Source of the DNA: CAZBWE01 sp964495465
GTDB taxonomy: Bacteria > Planctomycetota > Phycisphaerae > Sedimentisphaerales > Anaerobacaceae
Assembly: GCA_964495465.1 (NCBI GenBank)
Contig: CAZBWE010000033.1
Location: forward strand, 1 to 24,088
Direction of reading: 5' to 3'
Length of the DNA stretch: 24,088 nucleotides
Shown piece by piece: positions 15,245 to 21,960 of the stretch. Within the stretch, counting starts at the first letter, position 1, and each line of letters opens with the position of its first letter. The position numbers and the translations under genes were made by a program. A model generated the notes under the pieces. The model had not been told where the DNA came from. It worked only from the letters and a program-made list of their open reading frames with translations, and did not search any database.

Positions 15245-16303
15245 TTATAGTTTTTGTAGTTCTTTTATCAATGCCGGTATGATTTTGCTTTCCGGAACGG
15301 TTGCGATTTTTTGGCCTTGGCGGTAGATGTAACCTTTGTTCTTTGCCGAGCAGACAGCCAGGTCGGCGTCGGCGGCTTCACCGGGGCCGTTGACGATACA
15401 ACCCATCACAGCAACACGCAGTGGTTTATCGATATTGGTGAGGATTTTTTTGACACGTCGGGCCAGCTTGATTACGTCAATCTCAGCCCGAGCACAGGTT
15501 GGGCACACTATCAGCTCGGGATACCTGCGTTCGTAAAGGCCGAGTGCTGTTAGAATCTGTTTTGCAATTTCAGTTTCCACAACCGGGTTGCCGGCTGCAC
15601 TTACTCTGATGGTGTCACCAATGCCTTCCGAGAGCAGTGTGCCGAGGGCGACAGCCGAGGGTATCCGGGCGTCTTCGGGTAGGCCTGCGTGGGTCAGGCC
15701 GAGATGAATAGGATAGTCAAAAGCCTTGGCAATTCTGCGATTGATTTCGATGGTTCTTATGGGGTCGCTGCTTTTTGCGCTTAGAACCAATTGAGTGAAA
15801 TTGCGACTTTCGAATATTCGGACATATTTTTTCATCTCCCTTAACATCAAGGCGAGGCGTTTCTCAATCGGAACAGGTCGTTTTTTCAGGTCCCTGATAC
15901 TTGCCTCGTTGACGCCGATGCGGATGGCGACCTTGTGCATCTTGGCTGCGTCTATTATTCGATTGATGTCTTTTCGATTTTTTATGTTGCCGGGGTTGAG
16001 CCGAATTTTAGCGGCGCCGGCTTCTATCGCTTCAATTGCGCGGTCCGGGCTGAAGTGGACGTCGGCGATTAGAGGGATTTTTATTTTTTGGACGATTTTT
16101 GCAAAAGCAGTAGTGTCGGCTCGTCTGGGAACGGCGATTCTCACCATCTGACAGCCGGCTCGGATGAGCTGATTTATTTGCCTTATACAGCGGGCGATAT
16201 CGACGGTCGGCACCTTCGTCATCGACTGGATGGCAATAGGAGCACAGGAGCCGATTTTTATCGGTCCAATCTCGACAGTTTTTGTTTTTCTTCTTTTAAT
16301 CAC
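15245..16303 (-). CDS. ispG: 4-hydroxy-3-methylbut-2-en-1-yl diphosphate synthase
   Basis: A 352-residue IspG/GcpE protein, the penultimate enzyme of the MEP isoprenoid pathway; its product is the substrate of IspH, also in this window. The TIM-barrel part shows QSMTKVPTVD, ADVHFSPDRAIEA, KIRLNPGNI and LSEGIGDTIRVS. The [4Fe-4S] cluster ligands are C267 and C270 (CPTC) and C302 with E309 in GCIVNGPGEA. It is the short bacterial form without the plant insertion. The start codon is GTG with no visible RBS; a good promoter places the transcription start at or next to this GTG, so the mRNA is probably leaderless. Confidence 0.95.
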   Translation of the reverse strand: MIKRRKTKTVEIGPIKIGSCAPIAIQSMTKVPTVDIARCIRQINQLIRAGCQMVRIAVPRRADTTAFAKIVQKIKIPLIADVHFSPDRAIEAIEAGAAKIRLNPGNIKNRKDINRIIDAAKMHKVAIRIGVNEASIRDLKKRPVPIEKRLALMLREMKKYVRIFESRNFTQLVLSAKSSDPIRTIEINRRIAKAFDYPIHLGLTHAGLPEDARIPSAVALGTLLSEGIGDTIRVSAAGNPVVETEIAKQILTALGLYERRYPELIVCPTCARAEIDVIKLARRVKKILTNIDKPLRVAVMGCIVNGPGEAADADLAVCSAKNKGYIYRQGQKIATVPESKIIPALIKELQKL

Positions 16304-16309
16304 ATCAAG

Positions 16310-16338
16310 ATTGTAGCTTGTTTTTTTCTTGCAGGCAA
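16310..16338 (-). promoter_or_regulatory. Promoter of ispG
   Basis: On the minus strand, TTGCCT (16338-16333), a 17-base spacer and TACAAT (16315-16310). The expected start point is 6-7 bases further, at about 16303-16304, which coincides with the GTG start codon. Confidence 0.6.
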
Positions 16339-16372
16339 ATTAAAATACGACCCGTTCATACGGATGATTATG

Positions 16373-16420
16373 TACCACGGCCATCTTGGCCGTGGTATCA
16401 CGGGCTGGAAGCCCGTGATA
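16373..16420. repeat. Twin perfect palindromes (REP-like element)
   Basis: Two perfect 10-base inverted repeats lie back to back: TACCACGGCC/GGCCGTGGTA (16373-16382, 16388-16397) and TATCACGGGC/GCCCGTGATA (16396-16405, 16411-16420), each with a 5-base loop and sharing two bases. The layout is that of a REP/BIME-like mobile palindromic unit. It lies between the divergent ispG promoter and the hydrolase start. Confidence 0.75.
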
Positions 16421-16425
16421 CGCTT

Positions 16426-17343
16426 ATGGTTTCGATGCTGATATATATCTTTGTGGTTTTGTTTGTGGCCTATTGGGGTTGGGGGGTAGTGCTTTATATT
16501 ATGCAGCCCAGGTTTTTGTATAGCCCTTTGCGGGAGGTTTCCTATACGCCGGGTGACCTGGAGCTTGATTTTGAGGATGTGGTTTTCAAAAGTGAAGATG
16601 GATTGCGATTAAACGGCTGGTATATCCCGGCTTCATCACGAGGCCGGGATAGAGGTCTGGCAGGCCGGGGTGGCGGTTCGCCTGTAACGTTGGCTGCGAG
16701 GGGAGCAAAGTTCACAGTTCTGTTCTGCCACGGCAATGGGGGCAATATGATGCATCGCCTGGACAGTATAAACGTCTTTCGTAATCTGGGATTAAATTGC
16801 TTTATTTTCGACTATCGTGGCTATGGTAACAGTGAGGGAAGACCCAGCGAAGAAGGGACGTATCTGGATGTTGCGGCGGCATACAGATGGCTGACTGAAG
16901 AAAAGAAGATACAGCCGGATAAAATTGTTGTCTTTGGCAGGTCTCTGGGCGGGAGTATAGCGGCACAATTGGCAGGCAGGGTAAAGGTGGGAGCTTTGGT
17001 TATTGAGAGCGCTTTTACTTCATACGCTGACATTGGTAAGAAATTTTACCCTTATATGCCGGTGCGGTGGTTTGCGAGATTCAGCTACAGGACGATTGAT
17101 TATATAAAAGGTGTTTTCTGCCCGGTGATGCTGGTTTACAGCAGGAATGACGAGGTTGTGCCGTTTGATTTTGGCCTGGAGCTGTATGAGGCGGCGAATG
17201 AGCCGAAAAAATTCGTCGAGATATTCGGCAGTCATAACGATGGCTTTCTGGTATCAGGCGAGGTCTATAAAGAGGCCTGGACAAAGTGGCTGAAATTCTT
17301 GAAGGATTATCAAAGCCAGGCAGCCGGTCAGCAGGCCTCTTAA
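16426..17343 (+). CDS. Membrane-anchored alpha/beta hydrolase (BEM46/ABHD13-like)
   Basis: A 305-residue protein from the ATG at 16426 (16435 is also possible). The frame extends upstream to 16318, but that part encodes only the palindromic repeat. An N-terminal membrane helix (MVSMLIYIFVVLFVAYWGWGVVLY) anchors it. The hydrolase core has the oxyanion motif CHGNGGN, the loop YRGYGNSEGRPSEEG, the nucleophile elbow GRSLGGS, an acid in YSRNDEVVPF and the catalytic histidine in GSHNDGF. It is therefore a serine hydrolase, probably an esterase or lipase-like enzyme of unknown substrate. About 20 extra residues rich in Gly and Arg lie just before the oxyanion motif and coincide with an in-frame palindrome. 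No strong RBS is seen. Confidence 0.88.
   Translation: MVSMLIYIFVVLFVAYWGWGVVLYIMQPRFLYSPLREVSYTPGDLELDFEDVVFKSEDGLRLNGWYIPASSRGRDRGLAGRGGGSPVTLAARGAKFTVLFCHGNGGNMMHRLDSINVFRNLGLNCFIFDYRGYGNSEGRPSEEGTYLDVAAAYRWLTEEKKIQPDKIVVFGRSLGGSIAAQLAGRVKVGALVIESAFTSYADIGKKFYPYMPVRWFARFSYRTIDYIKGVFCPVMLVYSRNDEVVPFDFGLELYEAANEPKKFVEIFGSHNDGFLVSGEVYKEAWTKWLKFLKDYQSQAAGQQAS
16623..16651. repeat. Palindrome inside the hydrolase coding sequence
   Basis: TATCCCGGC (16623-16631) and GCCGGGATA (16643-16651) form a perfect 9-base stem with an 11-base loop. It encodes part of the Gly/Arg-rich stretch (ASSRGRDRGLAGRGGG) that is foreign to this hydrolase fold. Confidence 0.6.
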
Positions 17344-17384
17344 ACCGCTCACATCATAGGCAATCTGTTATTTAACTACCCAAC

Positions 17385-17807
17385 TTACGTCAATTTATTT
17401 TCTACGGGATTATTTTTACTCGAAGGTTGAATTTGCGGCTGGTATTTTCGATAAAGCAGCCCGCGAATAAGCCAGGCGATGCCTATGGCAAGGAAAATGA
17501 AAGGCACTAAAACAAATACGGATGGAAGGTCAACTTCTCCCACGTAGATCCAGACGAACAGGCCAGCTGCGATTAGAATCCAGGCGGTTCCGGCGGTCAG
17601 ATACTTTATCCATAGTAGCCCGACTGGTTTGGGTGGTCTTAATTCTGATAGCGGCGTGCCTTTTTCGATGGCTGCCATAATCTGTTTGTGTTCGAGCCGT
17701 TTCTTATAATAGTAAATCATGCCAATTACTATTAATGGTGTCGATAGCGCTATGAACACTATCAGTGCTGTCAATCCCCCGACTAATGGTTCTAATAAGA
17801 ATCTCAT
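17385..17807 (-). CDS. DUF6249-like membrane protein of the ECF regulon
   Basis: A 140-residue protein with an N-terminal membrane helix (about 10-32), a cytoplasmic basic stretch ending in KQIMAAIEKGTPLSEL, and two further helices (about 68-88 and 94-118). The 'I-E-K-G' segment followed by a pair of helices is the pattern I associate with DUF6249 proteins; the family name is moderately certain. It follows the DUF4097 lipoprotein gene after 47 bases, with GAAAGGAAA before its ATG, and is the last gene of the operon divergent from the ECF sigma factor. It may be an envelope protein or a helper of the stress response. Confidence 0.75.
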   Translation of the reverse strand: MRFLLEPLVGGLTALIVFIALSTPLIVIGMIYYYKKRLEHKQIMAAIEKGTPLSELRPPKPVGLLWIKYLTAGTAWILIAAGLFVWIYVGEVDLPSVFVLVPFIFLAIGIAWLIRGLLYRKYQPQIQPSSKNNPVENKLT

Positions 17808-17854
17808 TTTTGTTTCCTTTCAATTTAATTGATATTGATGAGCTGTTTCGTTTA

Positions 17855-18643
17855 TCACTTTATGTGTATCGAGCCGACATCAGTGCTTAAGCTTACTTTA
17901 GTTTTACCTTCCCCGATGGTGCCATGGAGTTTTTTACTTATTGTGCCCTTTACCGTCATTGGCAGCCCTGTGTTTATAGAGCCGATTTCTGTATTAGCGT
18001 CAATAGTGGCTGAAAAATCAGTTGGAGCGGTGAGGTCAATACGGCCGACATCCGTTTCGATACTTATATTACGTAATGTGGGGGCTGTTTCACAATAAGC
18101 GACGTTCACTTCACCGACGTCCGTTGCAAGGTCGATATCTCCTGATATTCCTTTGCATCCAATTTTGCCGACATCTGTTTCTGCTTTTATTTTACCGCTG
18201 ATATCCGAGATACAGATTTCTCCGACGTCGCATCCAAGCTGTAGGTTTGTTTGCTTTGGCACGGTAACGTTGTAGCTGACACCTACCCAGCGGCCTCTTT
18301 TTAAGTGGGGTTTTTCAATCTTTAATGTCAGCGTTTTTCCTGATGGGACGAGGTTTATTTTCACTTTTTCGGCTATTTCCTGTGCCTCTTCTTCGGTGGG
18401 CGCTTGTACGCAAATCTTGGCAGTTCCATTACAATCAGTAACATCTGCCCCTGTGATAGTGATAGAGCCGACATCGATTTCAGCAACGAGAACCGAATTT
18501 GGTTCAAGGGCGGCGTAAATGCTGTCGGTTCTTTCATATTTGGCTTGTGGTTCGCATCCCGAGCTGATACAGCAGCTTCCTAAAAGGATTAACAAACATA
18601 GTGAAGAACCCGACCATTTTTTTGTTGAGTAGCTTTTTTTCAT
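17855..18643 (-). CDS. DUF4097 family putative lipoprotein (adhesin-like beta-helix)
   Basis: A 262-residue protein. The ATG at 18643 is chosen because AAAGGA lies eight bases before it; the TTG at 18658 has no support. A signal peptide runs to LLGSCCISSGC, where C24 or C30 would be lipidated. The rest is a right-handed beta-helix-like DUF4097 domain with at least five repeats of the motif TDVG-x-I (E-I-D-V-G-S-I, C-D-V-G-E-I, T-D-V-G-K-I, T-D-V-G-E-V, T-D-V-G-R-I, T-D-V-G-S-I). Such proteins are often found next to ECF sigma factors and are proposed to be surface or periplasmic sensors or adhesins; the function is unproven. It is the second gene of the operon. Confidence 0.88.
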   Translation of the reverse strand: MKKSYSTKKWSGSSLCLLILLGSCCISSGCEPQAKYERTDSIYAALEPNSVLVAEIDVGSITITGADVTDCNGTAKICVQAPTEEEAQEIAEKVKINLVPSGKTLTLKIEKPHLKRGRWVGVSYNVTVPKQTNLQLGCDVGEICISDISGKIKAETDVGKIGCKGISGDIDLATDVGEVNVAYCETAPTLRNISIETDVGRIDLTAPTDFSATIDANTEIGSINTGLPMTVKGTISKKLHGTIGEGKTKVSLSTDVGSIHIK

Positions 18644-18676
18644 TTTTTGTCCTTTCAATTCTTAAAAATCCATTGA

Positions 18677-18862
18677 CTACTTTATTCTTATAAGCCCCTT
18701 GTGGGTCTTGATGTAAACTTTTCCTATGCAGAAAAGCTGGCCCGGAATCACTTTTTCCATAAGCATTCTCTTTTTTGCCCTTGAGCTTACTACAAGTGGC
18801 AGGTCTGTTCTTATTGAGCCGTTGTGTGTCGTAGCTGGTTTTAAGTAGCAATTCGTTTCCAT
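18677..18862 (-). CDS. Truncated DUF4097 paralogue, C-terminus only
   Basis: A 61-residue product. T-H-N-G-S-I-R-T-D-L-P-L-V-V, then K-V-Y-I-K-T-H-K-G-L-I-R-I-K, matches the last turns of a DUF4097 domain, like the neighbouring lipoprotein (S-I-N-T-G-L-P-M-T-V and G-S-I-H-I-K). There is no signal peptide and none of the preceding repeats. Yet the start at 18862 has a good RBS (CAGGAAACC) and lies about 45 bases after an ECF-type promoter, so it should be transcribed and translated. It is either a decaying duplicate or a retained small protein. It comes first in the operon. Confidence 0.55.
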   Translation of the reverse strand: METNCYLKPATTHNGSIRTDLPLVVSSRAKKRMLMEKVIPGQLFCIGKVYIKTHKGLIRIK

Positions 18863-18917
18863 TTTTGGTTTCCTGTGGTTATTTCGTTCTTTCAAAATCT
18901 TTGCTTTTGTTGAATTA

Positions 18918-18944
18918 GTCGCAGCTTTTATGTAAAAGGTTTCA
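18918..18944 (-). promoter_or_regulatory. ECF-type promoter of the DUF4097 operon
   Basis: On the minus strand TGAAAC (18944-18939), a 17-base spacer and CGAC (18921-18918), extended as GCGACTAAT. It is nearly identical to the promoter at 19032-19058 that faces the opposite way. The TGAAAC/CGAC type is that of ECF sigma factors such as Bacillus SigW and SigX. Confidence 0.75.
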
Positions 18945-19031
18945 AAAATGTGGAAATCTTCCCTTGTTTTTGACATTATTATTGTTTTTGTGAATTGGCT
19001 GTTGTTTTTATAGAATATGTCATAAAAAATC

Positions 19032-19058
19032 TGAAACTTTTCGGCTTTTATCTGCGAC
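19032..19058 (+). promoter_or_regulatory. ECF-type promoter of the sigma/anti-sigma operon
   Basis: TGAAAC (19032-19037), 17 bases, CGAC (19055-19058), extended as CTGCGACTAAT. The expected start point is about 19066, giving a very short leader before the RBS AAGGAG (19069-19074). The match to the divergent promoter indicates autoregulation. Confidence 0.75.
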
Positions 19059-19080
19059 TAATAAACGTAAGGAGTTTTTT

Positions 19081-19668
19081 TTGTCGATTAAGATATGGCA
19101 AAAAGGGCAAAATGATGAGTGGTTGGGTCTGCTTCGCAGCGGAAACCATAAAGCATTTGGCCAGTTCATTGATAAATACAAAGAGACAGTTTTTCTTTGC
19201 TGCCGACGATTAGGCCTGAGAGAAGATGAGATTGAGGACGTTGCAAGCGAAACTTTTTTGGCAGCTTACAATGGATTAGGCCGATATAGTGGCCGGGCCG
19301 GGCTGGGCACCTGGCTTTGGAGTATTGCGTATCGTCAGGCAGTAAATTACCTGCGAAAAAACCGAAGGCAATGGCAGCTTGAAGCTGAACCGGAGAAACT
19401 GATTGCCGGTAGCAGAGAAAAAGGACCAGCCGAGGCAATACAGGACAAAGAGACGGGAAAAATTATCTGGGAAGCGGTTGAGCAGTTACCGAGACTTTGG
19501 GCTATGGCAATTATATTGTTTTATCGAGAAGAAAAAAGCATTGCAGATATTGCGAAGATTATGCAGATGAGCAAAAATACGGTTAAGACGAATTTGTTTA
19601 GAGGCCGTGAGAGACTAAAGCAGATTTTAGCCGCCGCCCTGGGAGAAGACAATGTTTCCAGCAGATAA
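19081..19668 (+). CDS. ECF sigma factor (RNA polymerase sigma-70 family)
   Basis: A 195-residue two-domain sigma factor. Region 2 (about 24-95) has FGQFIDKYKETVFLCCRRLG, E-D-V-A-S-E-T-F-L-A-A-Y and the -10 recognition helix GTWLWSIAYRQAVNYLRKNR. Region 4 (about 130-188) has LPRLWAMAIILFYREEKS, D-I-A-K-I-M-Q-M-S and K-N-T-V-K-T-N-L-F-R-G-R-E-R-L. The start codon is TTG with AAGGAG about six bases upstream. The next gene overlaps it by 17 bases and encodes a membrane protein, probably its anti-sigma factor. The promoter pair in the upstream region suggests it activates both its own operon and the DUF4097 operon. Confidence 0.95.
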   Translation: MSIKIWQKGQNDEWLGLLRSGNHKAFGQFIDKYKETVFLCCRRLGLREDEIEDVASETFLAAYNGLGRYSGRAGLGTWLWSIAYRQAVNYLRKNRRQWQLEAEPEKLIAGSREKGPAEAIQDKETGKIIWEAVEQLPRLWAMAIILFYREEKSIADIAKIMQMSKNTVKTNLFRGRERLKQILAAALGEDNVSSR

Positions 19669-20080
19669 ATCAGACAACGGTAAATTTGATGAAATCTTAA
19701 AACAGTCCTTGCAGTCGTATTCGGAGCCGGTTCCGTCCGGTTTTAACGAACGAATGTTGAGCCGGATTAAACAAGCCGAACAGCAGAGAGTTTTGGCTCG
19801 CATCATTTTGCAGGAAAGACTTTCGCTGGCGGGCAGTATTGTATTAGGTGCTGCTGTGCTTGTTCTGATGACAATTTTTCCAGGAGCTGTTATATCGTTT
19901 TTAAAGGGCGTTGCTGTAAGTTTGACGGAACAGGGAAGTGCCTTTATGAATGAAGTTCCTCAAGTCATCGGAGTTGTGAGAAACGGCTGGCAGTTCTTCG
20001 CTATATTTGCAGGGATATTGGGATTTGTTATTTATAGTTTTTTGGATTTGTTAATAGGCGACAGGTTAAGAGCGAGATAA
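19652..20080 (+). CDS. Probable membrane anti-sigma factor
   Basis: A 142-residue protein with a cytoplasmic N-terminal part of about 55 residues (FDEILKQSLQSYSEPVPSGFNERMLSRIKQ, a helical sequence typical of short anti-sigma domains) and two transmembrane segments (about 56-80 and 110-134). It lacks the H-x3-C-x2-C zinc motif. The ATG lies inside the end of the sigma gene, with GGGAG upstream, so the pair is translationally coupled in the classic sigma/anti-sigma order. Function is inferred from position and topology rather than from a recognised domain. Confidence 0.75.
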   Translation: MFPADKSDNGKFDEILKQSLQSYSEPVPSGFNERMLSRIKQAEQQRVLARIILQERLSLAGSIVLGAAVLVLMTIFPGAVISFLKGVAVSLTEQGSAFMNEVPQVIGVVRNGWQFFAIFAGILGFVIYSFLDLLIGDRLRAR

Positions 20081-20335
20081 AGGGCTCATATTCTCATATT
20101 TTGCGTTTTTTTGCGATATATGTCCATACTTTGCTCGATGACGGGGGGTGTTGGAGCCACATCAAATTCTACAACAGGCGGGTAAACCCGTGGGCACAAT
20201 TGACCGATACCTGAATGGTAATCCGTGAGGAGGCGGTCGTCCTATAAGATGGCGCCATCATTGGAAGGCAGGGTTGTTATCGAATTTGCCCTTATGGCCG
20301 GGGTCGAAAGACTTTTGGCCGGGCGGGAGTGAGCT
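20081..20335 (+). other. Gap before the sigma-70 gene
   Basis: No gene is supported here. A short frame runs from GTG at about 20225, or ATG 20249, to TGA 20332 and is preceded by a distant AGGAGG; it overlaps the RBS region of the sigma factor and might couple its translation. GGGTAAACCC makes a small hairpin near 20182. I see no convincing promoter. Confidence 0.3.
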
Positions 20336-21154
20336 ATAGCTTTTGACGCTACCATAAAAGAATATCTGAAGGAAATTGATGAGGCATCGCTGCTGACATT
20401 TGAGCAGGAACGTGAGTTAGGCAAACTGGTCATGGAGAACAATGACCCCTGGGCGAGGGAGCAATTTGTGCGAAGTAATCTTCGGCTGGTTGTTAAAATC
20501 GCCAAGAGGTATGGCGACCGGGGGATGAGTCTTGGTGACCTGATTGAAGAGGGAAATCTCGGCCTCATTAAAGCCGTTGATTACTTTGACCCTGGCCGTG
20601 GTGTCAGGTTTAGCACTTATGCGGCCTGGTGGATAAAACAGAGTATCAAGCGTGCGCTGCTGGAGAATGTTCAGCCGGTGCATATCCCCACTTATATGGT
20701 TACGTTGATAAATCAGTGGCGGCATACCACCGCAGAGCTGCAGAGTAAGCTCGGCAGGACACTGGATGTTGAGGAAATGGCCGAAATGATGGCTATGCCG
20801 CTGCGTAAGGCAAAGGTCATACATCGGATTGTTGAGGTGCTAAGCTTTGCAGGTGAGGCCGGCGGTGATGAGGCGGAGGAAGATCAGATGATCGGGGCGA
20901 CTTTGGAGGATGAAAATACCGGACAGCCGGAAGATGCGCTCGTGGCCGATGAGGAAAAAGCAAAAGCCGTGAAATTGCTTGATAAAATCGAGCTCAGAGA
21001 AGCTATGGTACTGAGGTGGCATTACGGCCTGGACGGCAGAAAGCCGATGACTCTGAAGGAAATCGGTAAGAAATTGAACCTCACGCGCGAGAGGGTCCGG
21101 CAGATTCGCCGTGACGCTCTTACAAAGCTATACGAATACATGGAAGAAGAATAA
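20336..21154 (+). CDS. RpoD/SigA-type sigma-70 factor with apparent ATA start
   Basis: The protein has region 1.2 (AFDATIKEYLKEIDEASLLT), region 2 (SNLRLVVKIAKRYGDRGM, DLIEEGNLGLIKAVDYFDP, RFSTYAAWWIKQSIKRAL), a divergent region 3 with an acidic insert, and region 4 (HYGLDGRKPMTLKEIGKKL, NLTRERVRQIRRDALTKL); region 1.1 is absent. Homology clearly extends upstream of the first ATG (20432), which would delete much of region 1.2. The only codon at the expected start, six bases after GGGAG, is ATA at 20336, preceded by an in-frame TGA (20330-20332). Either ATA is used, ATG 20432 is used, or there is a mutation or base error. An in-frame reading from ATG 20249 up to that TGA encodes 27 residues of no recognised family. 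Confidence 0.88.
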   Translation: MAFDATIKEYLKEIDEASLLTFEQERELGKLVMENNDPWAREQFVRSNLRLVVKIAKRYGDRGMSLGDLIEEGNLGLIKAVDYFDPGRGVRFSTYAAWWIKQSIKRALLENVQPVHIPTYMVTLINQWRHTTAELQSKLGRTLDVEEMAEMMAMPLRKAKVIHRIVEVLSFAGEAGGDEAEEDQMIGATLEDENTGQPEDALVADEEKAKAVKLLDKIELREAMVLRWHYGLDGRKPMTLKEIGKKLNLTRERVRQIRRDALTKLYEYMEEE

Positions 21155-21177
21155 CACCATACTCAATTCAATAAAAC

Positions 21178-21205
21178 TTGCATTTTATCAGCGATACGCT
21201 AATAA
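21178..21205 (+). promoter_or_regulatory. Possible promoter of apt
   Basis: TTGCAT (21178-21183), 16 bases, TAATAA (21200-21205), some 50 bases before the apt start. The match is moderate. Confidence 0.35.
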
Positions 21206-21257
21206 TAGTCACAAAACAAAACGCAGAACCGAGAACGCAGCAAGGTAGGTATATAAA

Positions 21258-21785
21258 ATGAAAGCCAAAGGGATTAATTTAGAAAAGTACATTCGCAGCA
21301 TACCTGATTGGCCGAAGAAGGGGATTTTATTTCGTGATGTTATGCCGTTATTAGCCGACCCGGCGGCATTTGATGCGGCGGTAGATGCCTTAAGCGCCGG
21401 CTTTACAGATGCGGGCATAGAATACGTCGCTGCCGTGGAAGCCAGGGGCTTTATATTTGGAGCGGCCGTTGCGAGAAAGCTCGGCGTCGGCTTTGTGCCC
21501 GTAAGAAAGAAGGGCAAGCTGCCTTACAAAACCGAAAGTGTCAGCTATGATTTGGAATACGGCACCGACACCCTGGAAGTGCATAGTGACGCCGTAACGG
21601 GCAAGGCAAAGGTCTTAATGGTCGATGATTTACTCGCTACGGGCGGAACAATGGCTGCGGCCTGCGAGCTCATCGAAAAGATAGGGGGAGAAATTGTGGG
21701 AATATCGTTTCTTATCGAGCTTGCCGAACTGGCCGGCCGAAAAAAACTCAGCGGTTACAAAATCACCACAGCCATATCATATTAG
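21258..21785 (+). CDS. apt: Adenine phosphoribosyltransferase
   Basis: A 175-residue protein of standard APT length. It begins with the family pattern I-R-S-I-P-D-W-P-K-K-G-I-L-F-R-D and contains EARGFIFGAAVA, FVPVRKKGKLP, a flexible-loop segment (Y-D-L-E-Y-G-T-D-T-L-E-V-H) and the PRPP-binding motif VLMVDDLLATGGT. It makes AMP from adenine and PRPP in purine salvage, in the cytosol. The RBS is a weak AAGGTAGG before the ATG. It follows the sigma factor by about 100 bases in the same direction but probably has its own promoter. Confidence 0.96.
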   Translation: MKAKGINLEKYIRSIPDWPKKGILFRDVMPLLADPAAFDAAVDALSAGFTDAGIEYVAAVEARGFIFGAAVARKLGVGFVPVRKKGKLPYKTESVSYDLEYGTDTLEVHSDAVTGKAKVLMVDDLLATGGTMAAACELIEKIGGEIVGISFLIELAELAGRKKLSGYKITTAISY

Positions 21786-21787
21786 AA

Positions 21788-21846
21788 ATCATTGCGAGCG
21801 CAACGCGGCAATCTCACCTGTCCCCGCATGTCTTAGGCGGGGATCC
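21788..21846. repeat. ATTGCGAGCGCAACGC and CCTGTCCCCGC repeat elements
   Basis: ATTGCGAGCGCAACGCGGCA resembles the dispersed 'ATTGCGAGCG...GCAATC' elements of many bacteria. It is followed by CCTGTCCCCGC, whose CCCCGC (21822-21827) pairs with GCGGGG (21837-21842). The latter word also occurs at 5513 and 9321. Confidence 0.5.
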
Positions 21847-21865
21847 ATTCTTCACTAACGACTAT

Positions 21866-21930
21866 CAACTAATTCACCAATTAACTAATTCTCTAATTCG
21901 CTAATTCTCTAATCAACCAATTCGCTTTAG
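21866..21930. repeat. AATTCnCT tandem array
   Basis: About seven degenerate units of 8-10 bases follow each other (CTAATTC, CCAATTAA, CTAATTCT, CTAATTCG, CTAATTCT, CTAATCAA, CCAATTCG). The reverse complement (GGTTGATTAG, AATTGGTG) matches the run at 4070-4095. Confidence 0.6.
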
Positions 21931-21960
21931 GCACTTTAGTTCGCTTTTAACTTCCTTTTC

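Noticed and set aside
16318..16425. Longer N-terminus of the alpha/beta hydrolase
   Set aside because: The extension is encoded by the twin palindromic repeat, lacks an RBS, and would precede a good N-terminal membrane helix.
18863..18976. Longer start (18976) for the truncated DUF4097 gene
   Set aside because: It lies upstream of the ECF promoter and has no RBS; the ATG at 18862 has both promoter and RBS in the right places.
20249..21154. Sigma-70 gene starting at ATG 20249 with TGA read-through
   Set aside because: The upstream 27 codons resemble no sigma factor region, and TGA ends several intact genes here (cmk, plsC, ispH, PIN-TRAM).
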